DNA from: Isoetes taiwanensis
Taxonomy: Eukaryota > Streptophyta > Lycopodiopsida > Isoetales > Isoetaceae
NCBI GenBank assembly: GCA_021234155.1
Contig: JAJEKV010000045.1
Location: 9,223,105 to 9,287,104, forward strand
Reading direction: 5' to 3'
Length of the DNA stretch: 64,000 nt
Position numbers and translations under genes: made by a program. Positions 8,689 through 20,640 of this stretch are shown here, piece after piece; the first letter of the stretch is position 1, and each line of letters starts with the position of its first letter. The notes beneath the pieces are model-generated. The model was not told the DNA's origin and did no database searches. It saw only the letters and a list, made by a program, of their open reading frames with translations.

Positions 8689-11600
8689 ATGATGAAGTTT
8701 GACAATTGGTCTGCCATACTGGCATGTTCTCGTGAAACTCAAGCATATTACCATATGACTATTCTTAATATGTAGCTATATAGTTGGGAACTTCCAAGTG
8801 TCAATTTTGTATTTGTTAGCATCGTGATCTATTTTGTACTTGCTGGCATGGTGACATTAGAATCGTGACCTATTTTGTATTTGCTTAGAATCGTGACCTT
8901 TTAGGGTTGGAAATATTTAGCCAACAGTTTGAAGAAGATATTTTAGTTTTTATAAAGATGAAAGAGCAGCTCCCAGATGACGTTTGAATCTAAGTTAGAT
9001 CCCTAAAGATCAAGAACTTCTAAATTCTTGTTATGATAGTTTATTGTTATTCTAAGTTTGACTTGTACAAGCATTAGACATTTTAGGGCCATATGATGTT
9101 AGATATTGCTTTATCTAAGTGTAAATATTAGCTAAAGCAATAATTTTAAGGTTGTGATGACTTTCATTTGAATCAATGGTTGTCAATGATGTAATGCCAT
9201 TTCTTGTAGCAAAAAATGAATCTGTTTTTAGGAGAACTGGTTAAGTATATGGAACCTTGAGAGAATTCAATGTAGCTATTTATTTACTTCTCATCCCTTA
9301 TATACATTAAAAAGTGTTGAACTTCAACTTATAAACAGTTTGACACGATCCATTTTTATCATCATTTGCATAAATTCCAACATTGAGATTTTTTTCCCTT
9401 TTAATATCATCTCAACAATTGCATTGAAGTTATGCAAGATTAAGAGCCTAATAATGCTGGGCACGTTTTCTAGTTATTCTATATATGGACAAAATTTCCA
9501 TTACATCTGACATGCTTAATTGATTTAGAAGCTACACTCCAACTTGAACATCTGAGAGATGCGTTGATAACCAACAAACAAGCACATTTTTCCAAGTATA
9601 TCCTATTTTCACAACTGCATAAGAATCTCCAATGTTGTTGAATGATCTTTCTTTTTCTCGCTTTCACTTCTTCTTCCAAACATGTGTAACTTATTTATAC
9701 TAATCCAAATTGTCCATTTGCATAGATCTATAAGGCCATTTTTAATGGAATAAAAACTACAAGACTTATTATCATAAACCTTATTAGCTTTTAGATCTTT
9801 AACTATGCCTGATTATATTGCTTGTAGGGAGACTGGATATTGGCATTTCAAGGCCAGACGTTTCAGGAAATTCCAGATTTTAAGATAGGTATACAAGCTA
9901 AACTGATACTACTCCCTTTCTCAAGTTAATAAGCATAGATGAAGTATAAGAGATTTACCTAATCGATATTCAATGGAAGAAGATGCCATTCCATAATTGT
10001 GACACAAGTAATGAGAAGGGAAAAAGAAAGTCATCAAGAAAAAGAGCAGATAAAACGACAACAAAAGACATAAGCTCGAAATACAAGAAAGGATAGCTCT
10101 TTAGAAATGTGAATGAGATCTGAAATTGTCTTGTGGCACCTTTCACGAGAGAGATTCCATGACCATTTCCAAAACAAAGGAACTTATTTCAATCTAGCAT
10201 CAACATCTCCTCCTCTACCATATTTGTTTGGAAATAACTCTTGTTCGAGTCTCAATTGTCATCTTTAATAATTGGATTGTTTTATTTATTGCTTGCTTAG
10301 GCGTTAAGTCCTGGTTCTTAGAAATCCTAGTCCTTTCCTATTAATATAGTTTTTAACAAGGTTAATAACCTTTACGGTTTCATGTCACGCACGACCTTTC
10401 ACCGAGAGCACGGAGAAGAAGAAAATTTGTTTTGTAGGTTAGAAAAATCTTATGTATTCTCAAATGGGAACTTCAGAAAGTAATATAGACATGAGATCGA
10501 CATTTTTCTATCGTCCCAATATAATGAAAATGTCCTCATTTATATCAAGTCCACTAGGAAACTCCTCCTTTTCCTATCTTACATCTCAAGAAAAGATATT
10601 ATATATAAAATAATAATAATTATAAAGATCCATTTTCTATGAAGTAATATGTTATTTGGTATATTGATTAGAAAAAAATAGTTTTTTATTTTGTGGACGA
10701 CAAAAACAAAGTTTATAATCAAAAGTAGGAATTGCGAAATGTACATATCTCATCAAGTTGTGTAAGCATAAGGAGATTTCATTGGAGCCGGAGTCTGAAG
10801 CACTATATACTTACTCTAGTAGGTAAAAAGATAATAGTTATTTTAAGCTTTAATGTCCATGGTAAGTCGTAGCTTATGCGATTAATAATAAGAATTAGTT
10901 TTAAGGTACTGAATTCATATATAGTCCCTCACATTTGGCTCAAGGAAGGAACACATATAAGCCATTGTATTTTAGCCTTGGCTACAACGATAATACCACG
11001 AGGTCAAGTAGATGAGTAAATGCTATGGAAGATAGGAAGTCTACGTCGCTCCCAGGCTGAATACATGAGGCAATCAGAAGCAAGATGGAATGCCTTCTAT
11101 CTAATTGGGTGCATCAGGGTAAGATGTCAAAAAATGCATTGGCTATCCATGCACTGCTAAATAAACCTTGTAGCTGAGGGATTATGTCGGATGAACATCT
11201 CGGTAAGCAAATCCGAATGAACATTATCCCCCATAGTTTTTTATTTTAACTTTAAGTTGATGTATGTAATGTCCAGAGTGTGTATCAAAGATTTTAGAAT
11301 CTTTTTGTTTACACGCAAAACTGCGAATACTATAATGAAGCACTAGGAATAGTTAATATTATACTTATATATACGAATGCAATGTGTAGAGTTCTGAGCA
11401 TAGTATTTCCAATCGCCAGCGAACAAGTTTAACTTAATTTAAAACTATCAGCATATAAAGGAATCACAGAAGAGAATTATACTGTAATTTCTTGGAGTAC
11501 CACTCATGGGTGGCATTTGCTATGATGATAATAAATGAAGATTATTTTTTGGAAGATGAGAAGACATGTACCCTAGACATTAATTATTGTAGACAAATTT

Positions 11601-12240
11601 ATTCTTACAAAGAGTTTAAATGTATAACATTCCGTAGACATTACCATGTGCAATCCTTGACCCAAACTAAAATAAGTGCAAGAAACATTATGATCACTTT
11701 TATATTATCACGATGGAGGATAGAAGATTGTTTGTTTTCCCAATCCCTAATCACATGGAAGCACAATCTGAGTAAAGAAAAGACATTTATTTTCCCCAAA
11801 AGGATTAAGTATCACCTTCAAAGAGGTATTCAATGATATATAGATTAATATAAGTTATAGATTCTAGCAAACTATTGAAAAGACAAATGTCTTGGGATGT
11901 TAATAACAATAGTTAACCTAGAACTTGTTGCCATGTCTTGTTGACCATCGTTGGTAGCATTGACCCCTTATAAAATGTGGTCGCTTATTTTAATGCAGTA
12001 TTGTCCAGCTGAAAGCAACTCTTACTTGAGAGTTTAATAGAGCACCGTAGCCATCCATGTACAATTTCTCTATAAAAATGTTTCATATAAAATAAGTAAC
12101 CACCAATTCCCTAGCTACTGCTACTCTTCTTTCTTTGAGCATTTCCCAATGTAATGGTCGGATGCATGAGTAGGTGCCTTCGATTCATCATGCAGACATT
12201 TGCTTTCAAAAATTTCAAGTTGGTGATCTGATGTCGTTCA
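8689..12240. other. AT-rich intergenic DNA, no gene seen
   Basis: About 3.5 kb without a convincing coding region. The longest open frame (11492-11836) begins at a TTG and has random composition. A degenerate repeat of about 40 bp (TCGTGACCTATTTTGTAT and variants, three copies) lies at 8815-8905. Confidence 0.6.
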
Positions 12241-12254
12241 TGACGGAAGTTCTA

Positions 12255-12396
12255 TACTTGCCCCTCCCCCTCTCTCTCTCTTGACGAAATACTATCTCTC
12301 TCTCTCCCTCCCTCCCCCTCCCTCTCCCTCCCGCCCCCTCCCTCCCTCCCCTCCCCTCCCTCTCTCTCTCTCTCCTCCCCCTCTCTCTCTCTCATT
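12255..12396. repeat. Polypyrimidine CT/CCCT tract
   Basis: About 140 bp of almost pure C and T on the plus strand, built from CT and CCCT runs, broken by TTGACGAAATA near 12280-12293. Long mirror-like pyrimidine tracts can form triplex DNA. Plain microsatellite expansion explains it. Confidence 0.8.
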
Positions 12397-13025
12397 TTTT
12401 ATTTACCAAGTCCTACGCTCAAGACCAATTAGATGGAAGCTTTAGATCATTGTTGCTAAAGGATGGTTTGCTGCCACATCAAGATCTCAAAGGCACTATG
12501 AATTGTTCCAATGCCATGGATTGACATCGTGGAGAGTGGTAGTTATAGCCATCTGGACCGCACAAAAAATTGATTACTACACGCACCCCATGCATACAAT
12601 CTTAACATGAAATAATGAAAAAAAATATGACTAACTTTTTTTTAGATATTTATATTACAAAATTGAAGATTGGAGTATCCTAAAACTGATGCAATTTTCT
12701 GGGGAGAGGTTCTAGCTTATTGTCTTCCCCTTTGTTAACTAGTCGTAGCACGCTAGTTCTAGAACAAAAATGTCTCGATCTCGAGGTCGTCCAGAGTCAC
12801 ATTCAATGTAAGGTAGTTGGCGTTAGAACCTGATAGAGTCAATGTTGGTGCCAGAACCCGATGGAGCAATGTGTGTGCATCATATGTCAAAGCAGGTGTT
12901 GTCAATGTTGCATGACGTAAAAATTTATTCCTCTTCTTGTGTCCTATTACCACATATAAACAATCATATGTTGCGAGTAAAATTAGTCAACTGCTTACTT
13001 CAGCCAACGATTTATTGTAAAAACA

Positions 13026-13407
13026 GTCTATTACTTTATCGTGCAATTAAATTGTGGTCATTTTAATATGCATACCATAGGATAATCATACCGTATGTTA
13101 CTTTAACCCTGCAGCTCCATAATTTTATTGTTTCAGACCAGTTGTTAAGCTTAAAATGCCCATGAACAATCTAAACATAGCCTAGCAAGACAACCTTAAA
13201 TTGCTATCTAGCATGCTAGTCTATTACTTTATCATACAATTAAATAATGGTCATTTTAATATGCATACGATAGGATAATCATACCATATGTTACTTTGTC
13301 CCTATAACTCCATAATTTTATTGTTTTAGACCAGTTGTTAAGTTTAAAATGCCCATGAACAATCTAAACATAGTCTAGCAAGACAACCTTAAATTGCTAT
13401 CTAGCAT
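13026..13407. repeat. 193-bp tandem duplication interrupted by the LTR element
   Basis: The stretch beginning GTCTATTACTTTATC at 13026 repeats at 13219. It includes ATATGCATAC, CCAGTTGTTAAG and CAATCTAAACATAG and ends at the AGCAT target site. The same sequence (AGACAACCTTAAATTGCTAT) resumes after the LTR element at about 24960-24980, so the retrotransposon landed in this array. Confidence 0.75.
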
Positions 13408-15027
13408 TGTGACGTTCGGACAAAGATATCACGGTCCCCGGGCGTATAATCAGATCGTCTCAAATCCGTACACGCCCACTCCAACCGGCGTAATGCGGCC
13501 GGCGTGTAGCCAGGTGAGTAGCCCTAGGGGGCAACTTGCTAGGTATGTGCATTTCTTATTAATGTGCACATGCACATTTATTAAGGTGCACACATTTCCA
13601 TGTGGGCACATTTAGGTGCACACATTTCCATGTAGGCACATTTGGCCACCTAGCCATTAAAGGCAAGTGGGCCCATTTCCAATTATCCCACATGCCTAAA
13701 GGGATAATTGGAAACCCTAAGCCCCAACCCTTGCCTATTTAAGTAGAAGAACCCTAACTTGCCCATTTTCGTTCCTAGGGTTTTAGAGCTCTGTTTTGGC
13801 TGCTCTAGGAGTCAAAACCGCCTCCCAGACTCTGTCTGAGAGAATGGCACCATTAGTTTCCCTTGATTCGAGCAGTTCAGTAGGATGGTCGAACTCAGGT
13901 CAGGAGGAGCAACTCTTGGATCAGGTATGTAGTCGATTTAATGGTCTAAACCGCTTTCCGGTCATTGTATCGATGGGTTTAGCCTATTAAATGCGCCTTT
14001 AGCAACTATCTAGATCTCTAGATGAGTAGATACCAGACTCTAACTAAAGAACCTAACTCTATGATATAGATTAGATCTATGTTCTTTAGTTCTTCTGTGA
14101 TGTATATGGATGATGTATCTCTGTGAACTCCTTGTATTGGGAAGGGGGGTAGAGACTTCAAGCTTGGTAGTAGATGCTCCTAGATTAACCTCTCTAGCAC
14201 ACCATAGATTCGGCCTGTGCACAAGAGCCACACCTTTTGTGGGTGAAGGGGCGGGCCGGCTTATAAGGAGGTTAGGTGTTCTCGACTCTTGAACGATCCC
14301 TATGGTGTGTTAGTGCTACCGGGGATCATTGTGACTAGGTCCAATGGCTTGCCACTGCGTGTGGGCAAGGCATGGGCTCGACACTCGTGAGGTGGTGGAT
14401 ATGACCTTCCATTGAGTTCAAGTCGAATCACGGGCGCAAGCCCTCTAGTCACCTTGAGTCGGCATGTAGATCTCTCGGAGGGAGTGATCCCTACCCCCCC
14501 ATCGGAACCGGGAGATGAAACCCGGGAATAGCCCTTTTTGGCTATGCATCCCAAAGCTACTGATCCAGTCCCAACACTTTTCAGCCTACTCTGCAAAGTG
14601 TGCACAGGAGGGGCGGATGGAGTGGACAACCCTATGCCATGTTCTTATGCCAGCCAAATCCATTGCCATGAATTCTCATGCGCAAATGAACTCGAGACCC
14701 AAGCCGTCGACCATCCCTTTGAGTCTGAGCCTTGGGTAGGATTCCCTATGTGATGTGCTGATCTTTGTCTATGCAGATATGTGGAGGACCATCCTTCGTG
14801 ATGGTCATATGATGTTGATGTATGTACTACTGACATGTATGTTCACGCTTCCGCAGCTAGGTAGGCCCTGAGGGAGACAGGGTAAAGGACCCCTTCATTC
14901 TTCCCACTGGAACTCTTCAAGGTTGCAGTGATACGTGGAGGGCCCTATATTAGTATGGAGCTGGTATGGGGGATGAACTCCTGTTTGTATACGGTGAGTG
15001 CACCGTATATGAGTAGGGGACGTCACA
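13408..15027 (+). repeat. 5' LTR
   Basis: Begins TGTGACGT and ends ACGTCACA, an unusually long 8-bp terminal inverted repeat. U3 contains a 33-bp direct repeat (GGTGCACACATTTCCATGT, twice, near 13581-13645), then a 14-bp dyad and a TATA-like box. The first 130 bp diverge strongly from the 3' LTR, whereas 14743-15027 is essentially identical to 24645-24933. Short ORFs inside are chance. Confidence 0.93.
13676..13743 (+). promoter_or_regulatory. LTR core promoter: 14-bp dyad plus TATA-like box
   Basis: A perfect 14-bp inverted repeat (TTTCCAATTATCCC at 13676-13689, complement at 13701-13714) lies about 20 bp upstream of CTATTTAAG at 13735-13743. The 3' LTR keeps the same arms at 23581-23594 and 23606-23619. 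The dyad includes CCAAT on one strand and GATAA cores, so it could bind a dimeric regulator. Transcription would start near 13770. Confidence 0.45.
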
Positions 15028-15028
15028 G

Positions 15029-15040
15029 TGGTATCAGAGC
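15029..15040 (+). other. Primer binding site for initiator tRNA-Met
   Basis: TGGTATCAGAGC starts two bases after the 5' LTR. It is complementary to the 3' end of plant initiator tRNA-Met, the usual primer for plant LTR retrotransposon minus-strand DNA. Confidence 0.93.
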
Positions 15041-15128
15041 AATGTTCTTGGAGACCAAGAGCAAAGCACTGGCCATGCTCCCAGTAGTACTAACTTGATA
15101 GGATCCTCGAACCTCGAAAAGTGGGAAA

Positions 15129-15287
15129 TTTTTTTCTCATTTTTGTAGTTTATGCTAAGCTAGTAACAGTTAAGTGGATTGGAATTTAATAAGGCGCAAG
15201 CTGTCTCAATTTTTTTCTCATTTTTGTAGTTTATGCTAAGCTAGTAACAGTTAAGTGGATTGGAATTTAATAAGGCGCAAGCTGTGA
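15129..15287 (+). repeat. Tandem 79-bp repeat in the retrotransposon leader
   Basis: Two near-identical units (15129-15208 and 15209-15287) contain TTTATGCTAAGCTAGTAACA and end in GGCGCAAGCTGT. Their ends overlap in sequence with the right arm of the dyad modules that follow. Confidence 0.8.
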
Positions 15288-15475
15288 GACATTGATGAAA
15301 ACAGCTCGCGCCTGGTTCAATAACTAAACATTAGTTTTGCGACGAGGTGCTCGCGCCTGGTTCAATAACTAAACATTAGTTTTTTGACGAGGTGCAAGCT
15401 GTGTGCGCCTGGTTCAATAACTAAACATTCGTTTTTTGACGAGGTGCAAGCTGTGAGACATTGATGAAAACAGCT
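15288..15475 (+). repeat. Three head-to-tail copies of the dyad module core
   Basis: Units at about 15302-15350, 15351-15403 and 15404-15457 each run from GCGCCTGGTTCAATAACT through ACATTAGTTTT to GACGAGGTGC. The array is bracketed by direct copies of GAGACATTGATGAAAACAGC at 15286-15305 and 15454-15473. Confidence 0.8.
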
Positions 15476-16202
15476 TGAAAAGTTATAAAATTTAGAAAAG
15501 TAACTTGGTAATTCGAATCTTAGCCTAGGATCTAGCTAGACTAGTCTAGTTTTTCAATCTCTTTGAACCTCATCTTAAAAGGATTCCCACAGTAGCGAGA
15601 ATTGAACCTCCCACCCACAAGGTTGAACCCCTCCAAACCCCCCCGTGCCAACCACTGAGGGCGGGCATCGTTTGCGTTTGAATTATAATTCTTAATTAGA
15701 TTTAAGCTTTAATAATGTTAGATAATATTAATGGCTAAGCCTTAGATTTAGAACCAAGGCCCTTAAGCTAGATAGAGACAGCATCTCGATAGACACCAGG
15801 ACTCGTCGACATGATGCGCACCAAACGAACCGCTTCGACTTTCTCGACAAAGGCGAAAGCGAACACGAGGCCAAGGAGGCCAAGGAAACAAGAAGGAGAG
15901 GAGAAGCGAGAGCGGGAGGCCAAGGCTCAAAAAAGCGCGAGCGTAAGGCGGTCCAACATTTTGAAGACTCAACGACTGCTGGCTGTTCATGCGGCGAGTA
16001 ACCCTCATGAGGGAAGGCATGTAATTAGCTAGTTTAATTAAGGGAGATCCCCAAAGAGATATGTTGTAAATAATCAATAATTTTGTTAATACATGATAAT
16101 TTTGAGTAGTTTATGTGTCAAATCTTGTTAATTAGGACGAGTTAGCAAGTAGTAGTTTTTATTTTAGTAAAATAGGATACTCTCAGACCAAAAAAGTGTG
16201 AT

Positions 16203-16269
16203 GTCTCACAGCTCGCGCCTGGTTCAATAACTAAACTTTAGTTTCGCGACGAGGCGCAACCTGTGAGAC
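16203..16269. other. 67-bp dyad-symmetric module (copy A)
   Basis: The outer arms GTCTCACAG and CTGTGAGAC are perfect complements, and GCGCCT pairs with AGGCGC inside. A second small hairpin (ACTAAA / TTTAGT) sits at the apex. The whole unit could extrude as a long stem in DNA or fold as an RNA hairpin in the genomic transcript. Confidence 0.75.
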
Positions 16270-16416
16270 CTTCATACCTAGACCATGTCCAAACTAGACC
16301 AAAACACCTCCAAATTGACCAAGTAAGGGGTCCATTCTGCCTAACTCGATGAGACTAGCATGATTTGACCCTTAGATCACCCAAATTGGACACGTTTAAC
16401 CCAATTTACAGCCAAT

Positions 16417-16483
16417 GTCTCACAGCTCGCGCCTGGTCAAAGAACTAAACTTTAGTTTTTGAGCAGGGCGCAACCTGTGAGAC
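16417..16483. other. 67-bp dyad-symmetric module (copy B)
   Basis: Same outer arms and core as copy A 214 bp upstream, with substitutions in the loop (GGTCAAAGAACT, GAGCAGGGCG) that keep the outer stem. Conservation of the stem with loop drift suggests structure matters. Confidence 0.75.
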
Positions 16484-19400
16484 CTCCAAACTTTGAACCT
16501 CCATAACTTGAGCTACAGAGCTCCAAATCGTCTGAAACTTGTTGCAATAGGACCATTAGAAATCCATTTATGACCTCAAATTAGGCTAGAAATGTCAAAC
16601 CCTAGCCCAAATTGACCAAAATTGCCCAAACCCTTGAATTGTTTTTCCAAACTGTAGTTTGTTTGTAGATAGAAGCCTACCCCATTAGTAGCTCGCAAGT
16701 ATTGCTCTCGGCTCGAAGCTGATACCTTACTCCTAGATAGAAGTGCCCAAGAACACCCCTTTGTTATAGTCATCTAGACCTCAGCATAGCAACCCAAGTC
16801 CAACTGTCGGTACATCACCTCTGCTCATGCCAAAGGCATAAACCTTGACCTAATTCTGTGTCCTTCTAATAGAGTTTGACTTATATAGCCGCCACATTGA
16901 CACTCCCTATTGCCAGGATACCTAGAAAGAAGCTAGAGTCTAGAACCGCCCAAGCCGCTCCATGTGTAGAGATTGGACTCCCCCAAACCAACTTTGTTAG
17001 GACCTTAGGGTATGCCTCAAACATCATGGAGGTTTTGCAAAACAACCCTCATTTCATGCCATACCACACGTCCTAATATCCATAGACTTGTAGATTATAG
17101 ATATGTCTCCAGTAATGCTGCTCGAGCCACCTTGCTTGCTTATAGAGCCCAGAATGTTGTAGGAGAGCCCTTCAAGTAGACCTTAGACTCTAGGAAATAC
17201 GAGCGTTGCTTTGGGCACGGGGGCGAGCCACGGGGAGAGCTTGAGGCGCAACTCCTTGAAGACATCAAGGTCCCAGCCGATGTACAGACAGATAAGGAGA
17301 GGAGACCGAAAAGGCAGACCCAAGAGAGGAAAGCACAACGACAAACACCTCAACCGACAAACAAGTAGAACGGGACACCACCGGCCTATCATCAATCTTC
17401 ATCAAATGGGAAGAATAATTGGTAACCAACGGCATCAAGAATTTTCTAGGTGTCAACCTCCCGGCTACCACGACGAGGTCACATCAGAAGAGGATCTCGA
17501 CGCCTTCACCAACTCGGCCCCACGAAGTTTCAAATGGAAGAATGCAAGGCAGCAAAATACAGTGCGTGAACACGTTAGACATCGATCTTGCCGTTAGCAT
17601 CACGAGCTAGGGTCAAGGCATAATCTTCCGTCGAGGGGAGAAGTCATGGCAACACAGGAGCGTATAAAAACCGGAGGGAAGACAACCACGACATTGCAGC
17701 CCAGCAGCTCAAGCGAATGTCATGCAATGTCAACGAAAGGAGTAACCAAGCTAGGCAACCACAAAGCACCTAGTAAGGCTGACCAAGATGAGCTTCTAGC
17801 TCCCTTGCACCAGCCGAGGGAGACCACGAGGGAGGAGACGATATCGTGAACATCTCCAACTTGAAGGCCTATATCAGCATTAGGGGCAAGATCAAGGAGG
17901 AGAATATTCTGCGCGAACAAAGAATTCGGGACCCAGAAACACCTAGAAACCAAAGGAAGGACGACCTTACTACGTCCAGCCAAGGAGTGCGAGAGATTCA
18001 ATGGATAGGACCCAAAGGACGGAGGAGGCGACCTAGCCAGCCAGATACAAATCATGCAAAGGCGACCCGAAGGAGCCATGGTAGGGACAATAGAGATGAC
18101 CACACTTCCAGTACACGGGGAGGCACCTCGGAATGAAGCAAAGCCCAAGCAAATGTAAGTCGCTTTCGAGAAATTCAACCTGCGGAGGAATGCCAATGCC
18201 TGCCTACCGACCATGATCTCAGAGCTTCGAAGACATCCAAGAATGCCCAACTGCAACAGCTAGGTGATCCTACTCAAGCGACCAATGGCACCGCACATCG
18301 GCAACCCTGCAATGACACACCTTTGCATGTAGGGGCGTTGAGGCGGTCACCGCGATTCCTCCCGCGGCGAATATATACACATTAAGGAGGAGCATCTTTC
18401 TCAAGGGATCACATCAACGAACACTCTTCAGAATCGGGCGTGACGAGCTCCGGATCGGACATGAAGCTCAACAATAGTAGCAAAGCATCTCAAAGGAATC
18501 CTCGAGTCAACCGTAACAAAGAAGATGCAAAGAAAACCAAAGGGTCAAATGCGATAGGAGGAGGGGAAACCCTAAAGGAGTATAAACAATTAAGTAGATC
18601 TTCGTAGTTGTTTTGAAAAAGTCGATGAATTAAAATCCCAATGTAAATGCGTATATGTCTATTGTATATCTCGGGTGCTCACAGATACAGTGGAGAAACA
18701 TGAGTTTAGAGTCATGTTTTACTGATTTAAGCGCTTAGATCGGGAAGCTCCTTCACTTGACTACCAAAAGAGGAAGCATAGAAGCACAACTATAGCCCAA
18801 GATCAAAATGGAAGAGCAAGTACGAGGGAGAAACGACCGGAGGCCAAGCAAACCTTCGACTCCAAACACTTCCGGAAGTGGCCTGAAGTAGAAGACAACT
18901 CGTCCACCCAATGTCAGAATAAGAGATAATACCGGTCATGTCAAGATCATCAGTCACGCACCAGACATCGTCAGGACGCAACACTACATCTTGTGGTAGC
19001 AGCAACAACACTTGATGAACTTATGACACGAGTGGCCTCAACAATAGAAGGAGGAACGCCCCGACATCAACGAGCCAACTAAGAAGACAACATTTCGACG
19101 ACCATAATTCCACCTTGTGGTAATATAGGGAATGCGCTATGACACGTGGATTAGATGGAGATGCACTTACAAAAGGCACCGCGGCGAGGAGATATGCCTT
19201 CAACAACTAGGGTGATGGCTTCGTCGGTACTCCTACCAATAATTAGAAGAGAAGAAGCCGATCATATCTCCCACATGTGGCACGTCAAACGCCCAAGGTA
19301 GAAGCATTCGACACCTTAACGACAAGGATAGCAACTAAAGCACCTTCGGCAAAAAGAGAGTTCAAGATAATAGCCGCTATTCAACGACAATAGCATATCT

Positions 19401-20640
19401 AAGGCGGTACTTCTTCAACTCAAGGGTCAAGGCTGCTTGAGATATAAGGATCCATCATCCCGACAACATCGCCACGGCGAGAAGAGCCATGAAGCTTTAC
19501 TTGCCGAGAGGCCGACATGCATAGAGAGACAAAGGTCAAGAACTCGAAAGTTTGGAGAAGTGCTAGCAACCCGACTTCTTCCACGAGCTCCCTAGAGGCA
19601 ACAGGAGGATCAAAACCCGGAAAGCACAATCAAAGTCACCGGAGGGTACCTCAAGACAAGAAGACGGCATAGCATCGCAAGAACGTGACATCCAAGCCAT
19701 GTGATTGAGGGGATCAAACAAGGAAGATTGGAAGCTCGATGGAGAAGCAATTAGGTGAGACGAGTCGATGACTTGCACACGGACTTGCATGCAACTTGGT
19801 GAACCCAAGGATGGGCGATTCAAAGAACAACTACTGAGAGAACAACTCCGTAAGAGTATAGCCAAAGGAATCGCGCCGACGACCTCAAGAGACGCCTCAA
19901 ATAGCTCCAAGTATCATCAAGGAAGAACAATTACCGCCGAGAACAAGATCGAAGGGCATCGAAATGTCGAAGCATCAACGACAAGCACACCTTTAGTTGG
20001 AATGTGATGCAAAGCGTGTTGTGCCATAGCCGACAAACATCGGAGGGCCCAAACATATCAACAAGTTACCGGGAGTATGAGCTGGCGTACAAATAGAAGG
20101 ATATAGATCATCAACACCATTCTTGTTTGGGAGGAACACCGATGACATTGCCAAGGAGTAGGTGTGCAACTTGAAGGGAGGCACAAGGGAGACCTAATAG
20201 CTCTAGTAGTAATTCTAACTATGTAAGCTATATGTTTTGCATGTATAGTTCCCTTGTTATTCCTTCCCTCCCATAGCGTAACAGATCAAAGGAAGAGATG
20301 TCATGCAAGTTGCAGGGGTGAAGCAATCAACACGATAACGACAAGAGGACTCGACATATGAGACATCGATGGAGTCGAAGACATCGACAGAGTCGTCTTT
20401 TAGCTGCCAAGACAAAAAAAGTTCAAGATGAAAGATCTTTTTCAACGGCGCCACCTTCAGGCAATGCGAGGCTTCTAACGAACAAAGTCAACCTCTACAT
20501 CAAAGAGGAGCCACCGTCAAGGAGACTGAAGTATCGAGCGACTCGGAAGAACGTTACCTTGCTACTTCAAGCAGGCAACGAGTGGATGAGCTTCTAGCAA
20601 GCTCAAGCATCTAAGGCCATGGGGCCTAGTAGGTTAATGT
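16484..20640 (+). other. Internal region of the LTR element, no readable gag-pol
   Basis: From about 17180 to 20620 the plus strand is purine- and C-rich, as a coding strand would be, but frames are broken every 50-100 codons. The longest is 17211-17597 (Arg/His/Gln-rich, no family recognised). I found no zinc knuckle, YxDD, D-S/T-G or DDE motif. Either a heavily eroded coding region or a non-coding filler typical of LARDs. Confidence 0.5.

Noticed and set aside
11492-11836. 114-codon plus-strand ORF
   Set aside because: Starts at TTG, composition follows AT-rich DNA, no domain or promoter.
14300-14753. Plus and minus ORFs inside the LTRs
   Set aside because: Not kept in frame between the two LTRs; LTR sequence explains them.
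17211-17597. Possible gag in the LTR element interior
   Set aside because: Arg/His-rich but no zinc knuckle or capsid motif, and the frame closes quickly.
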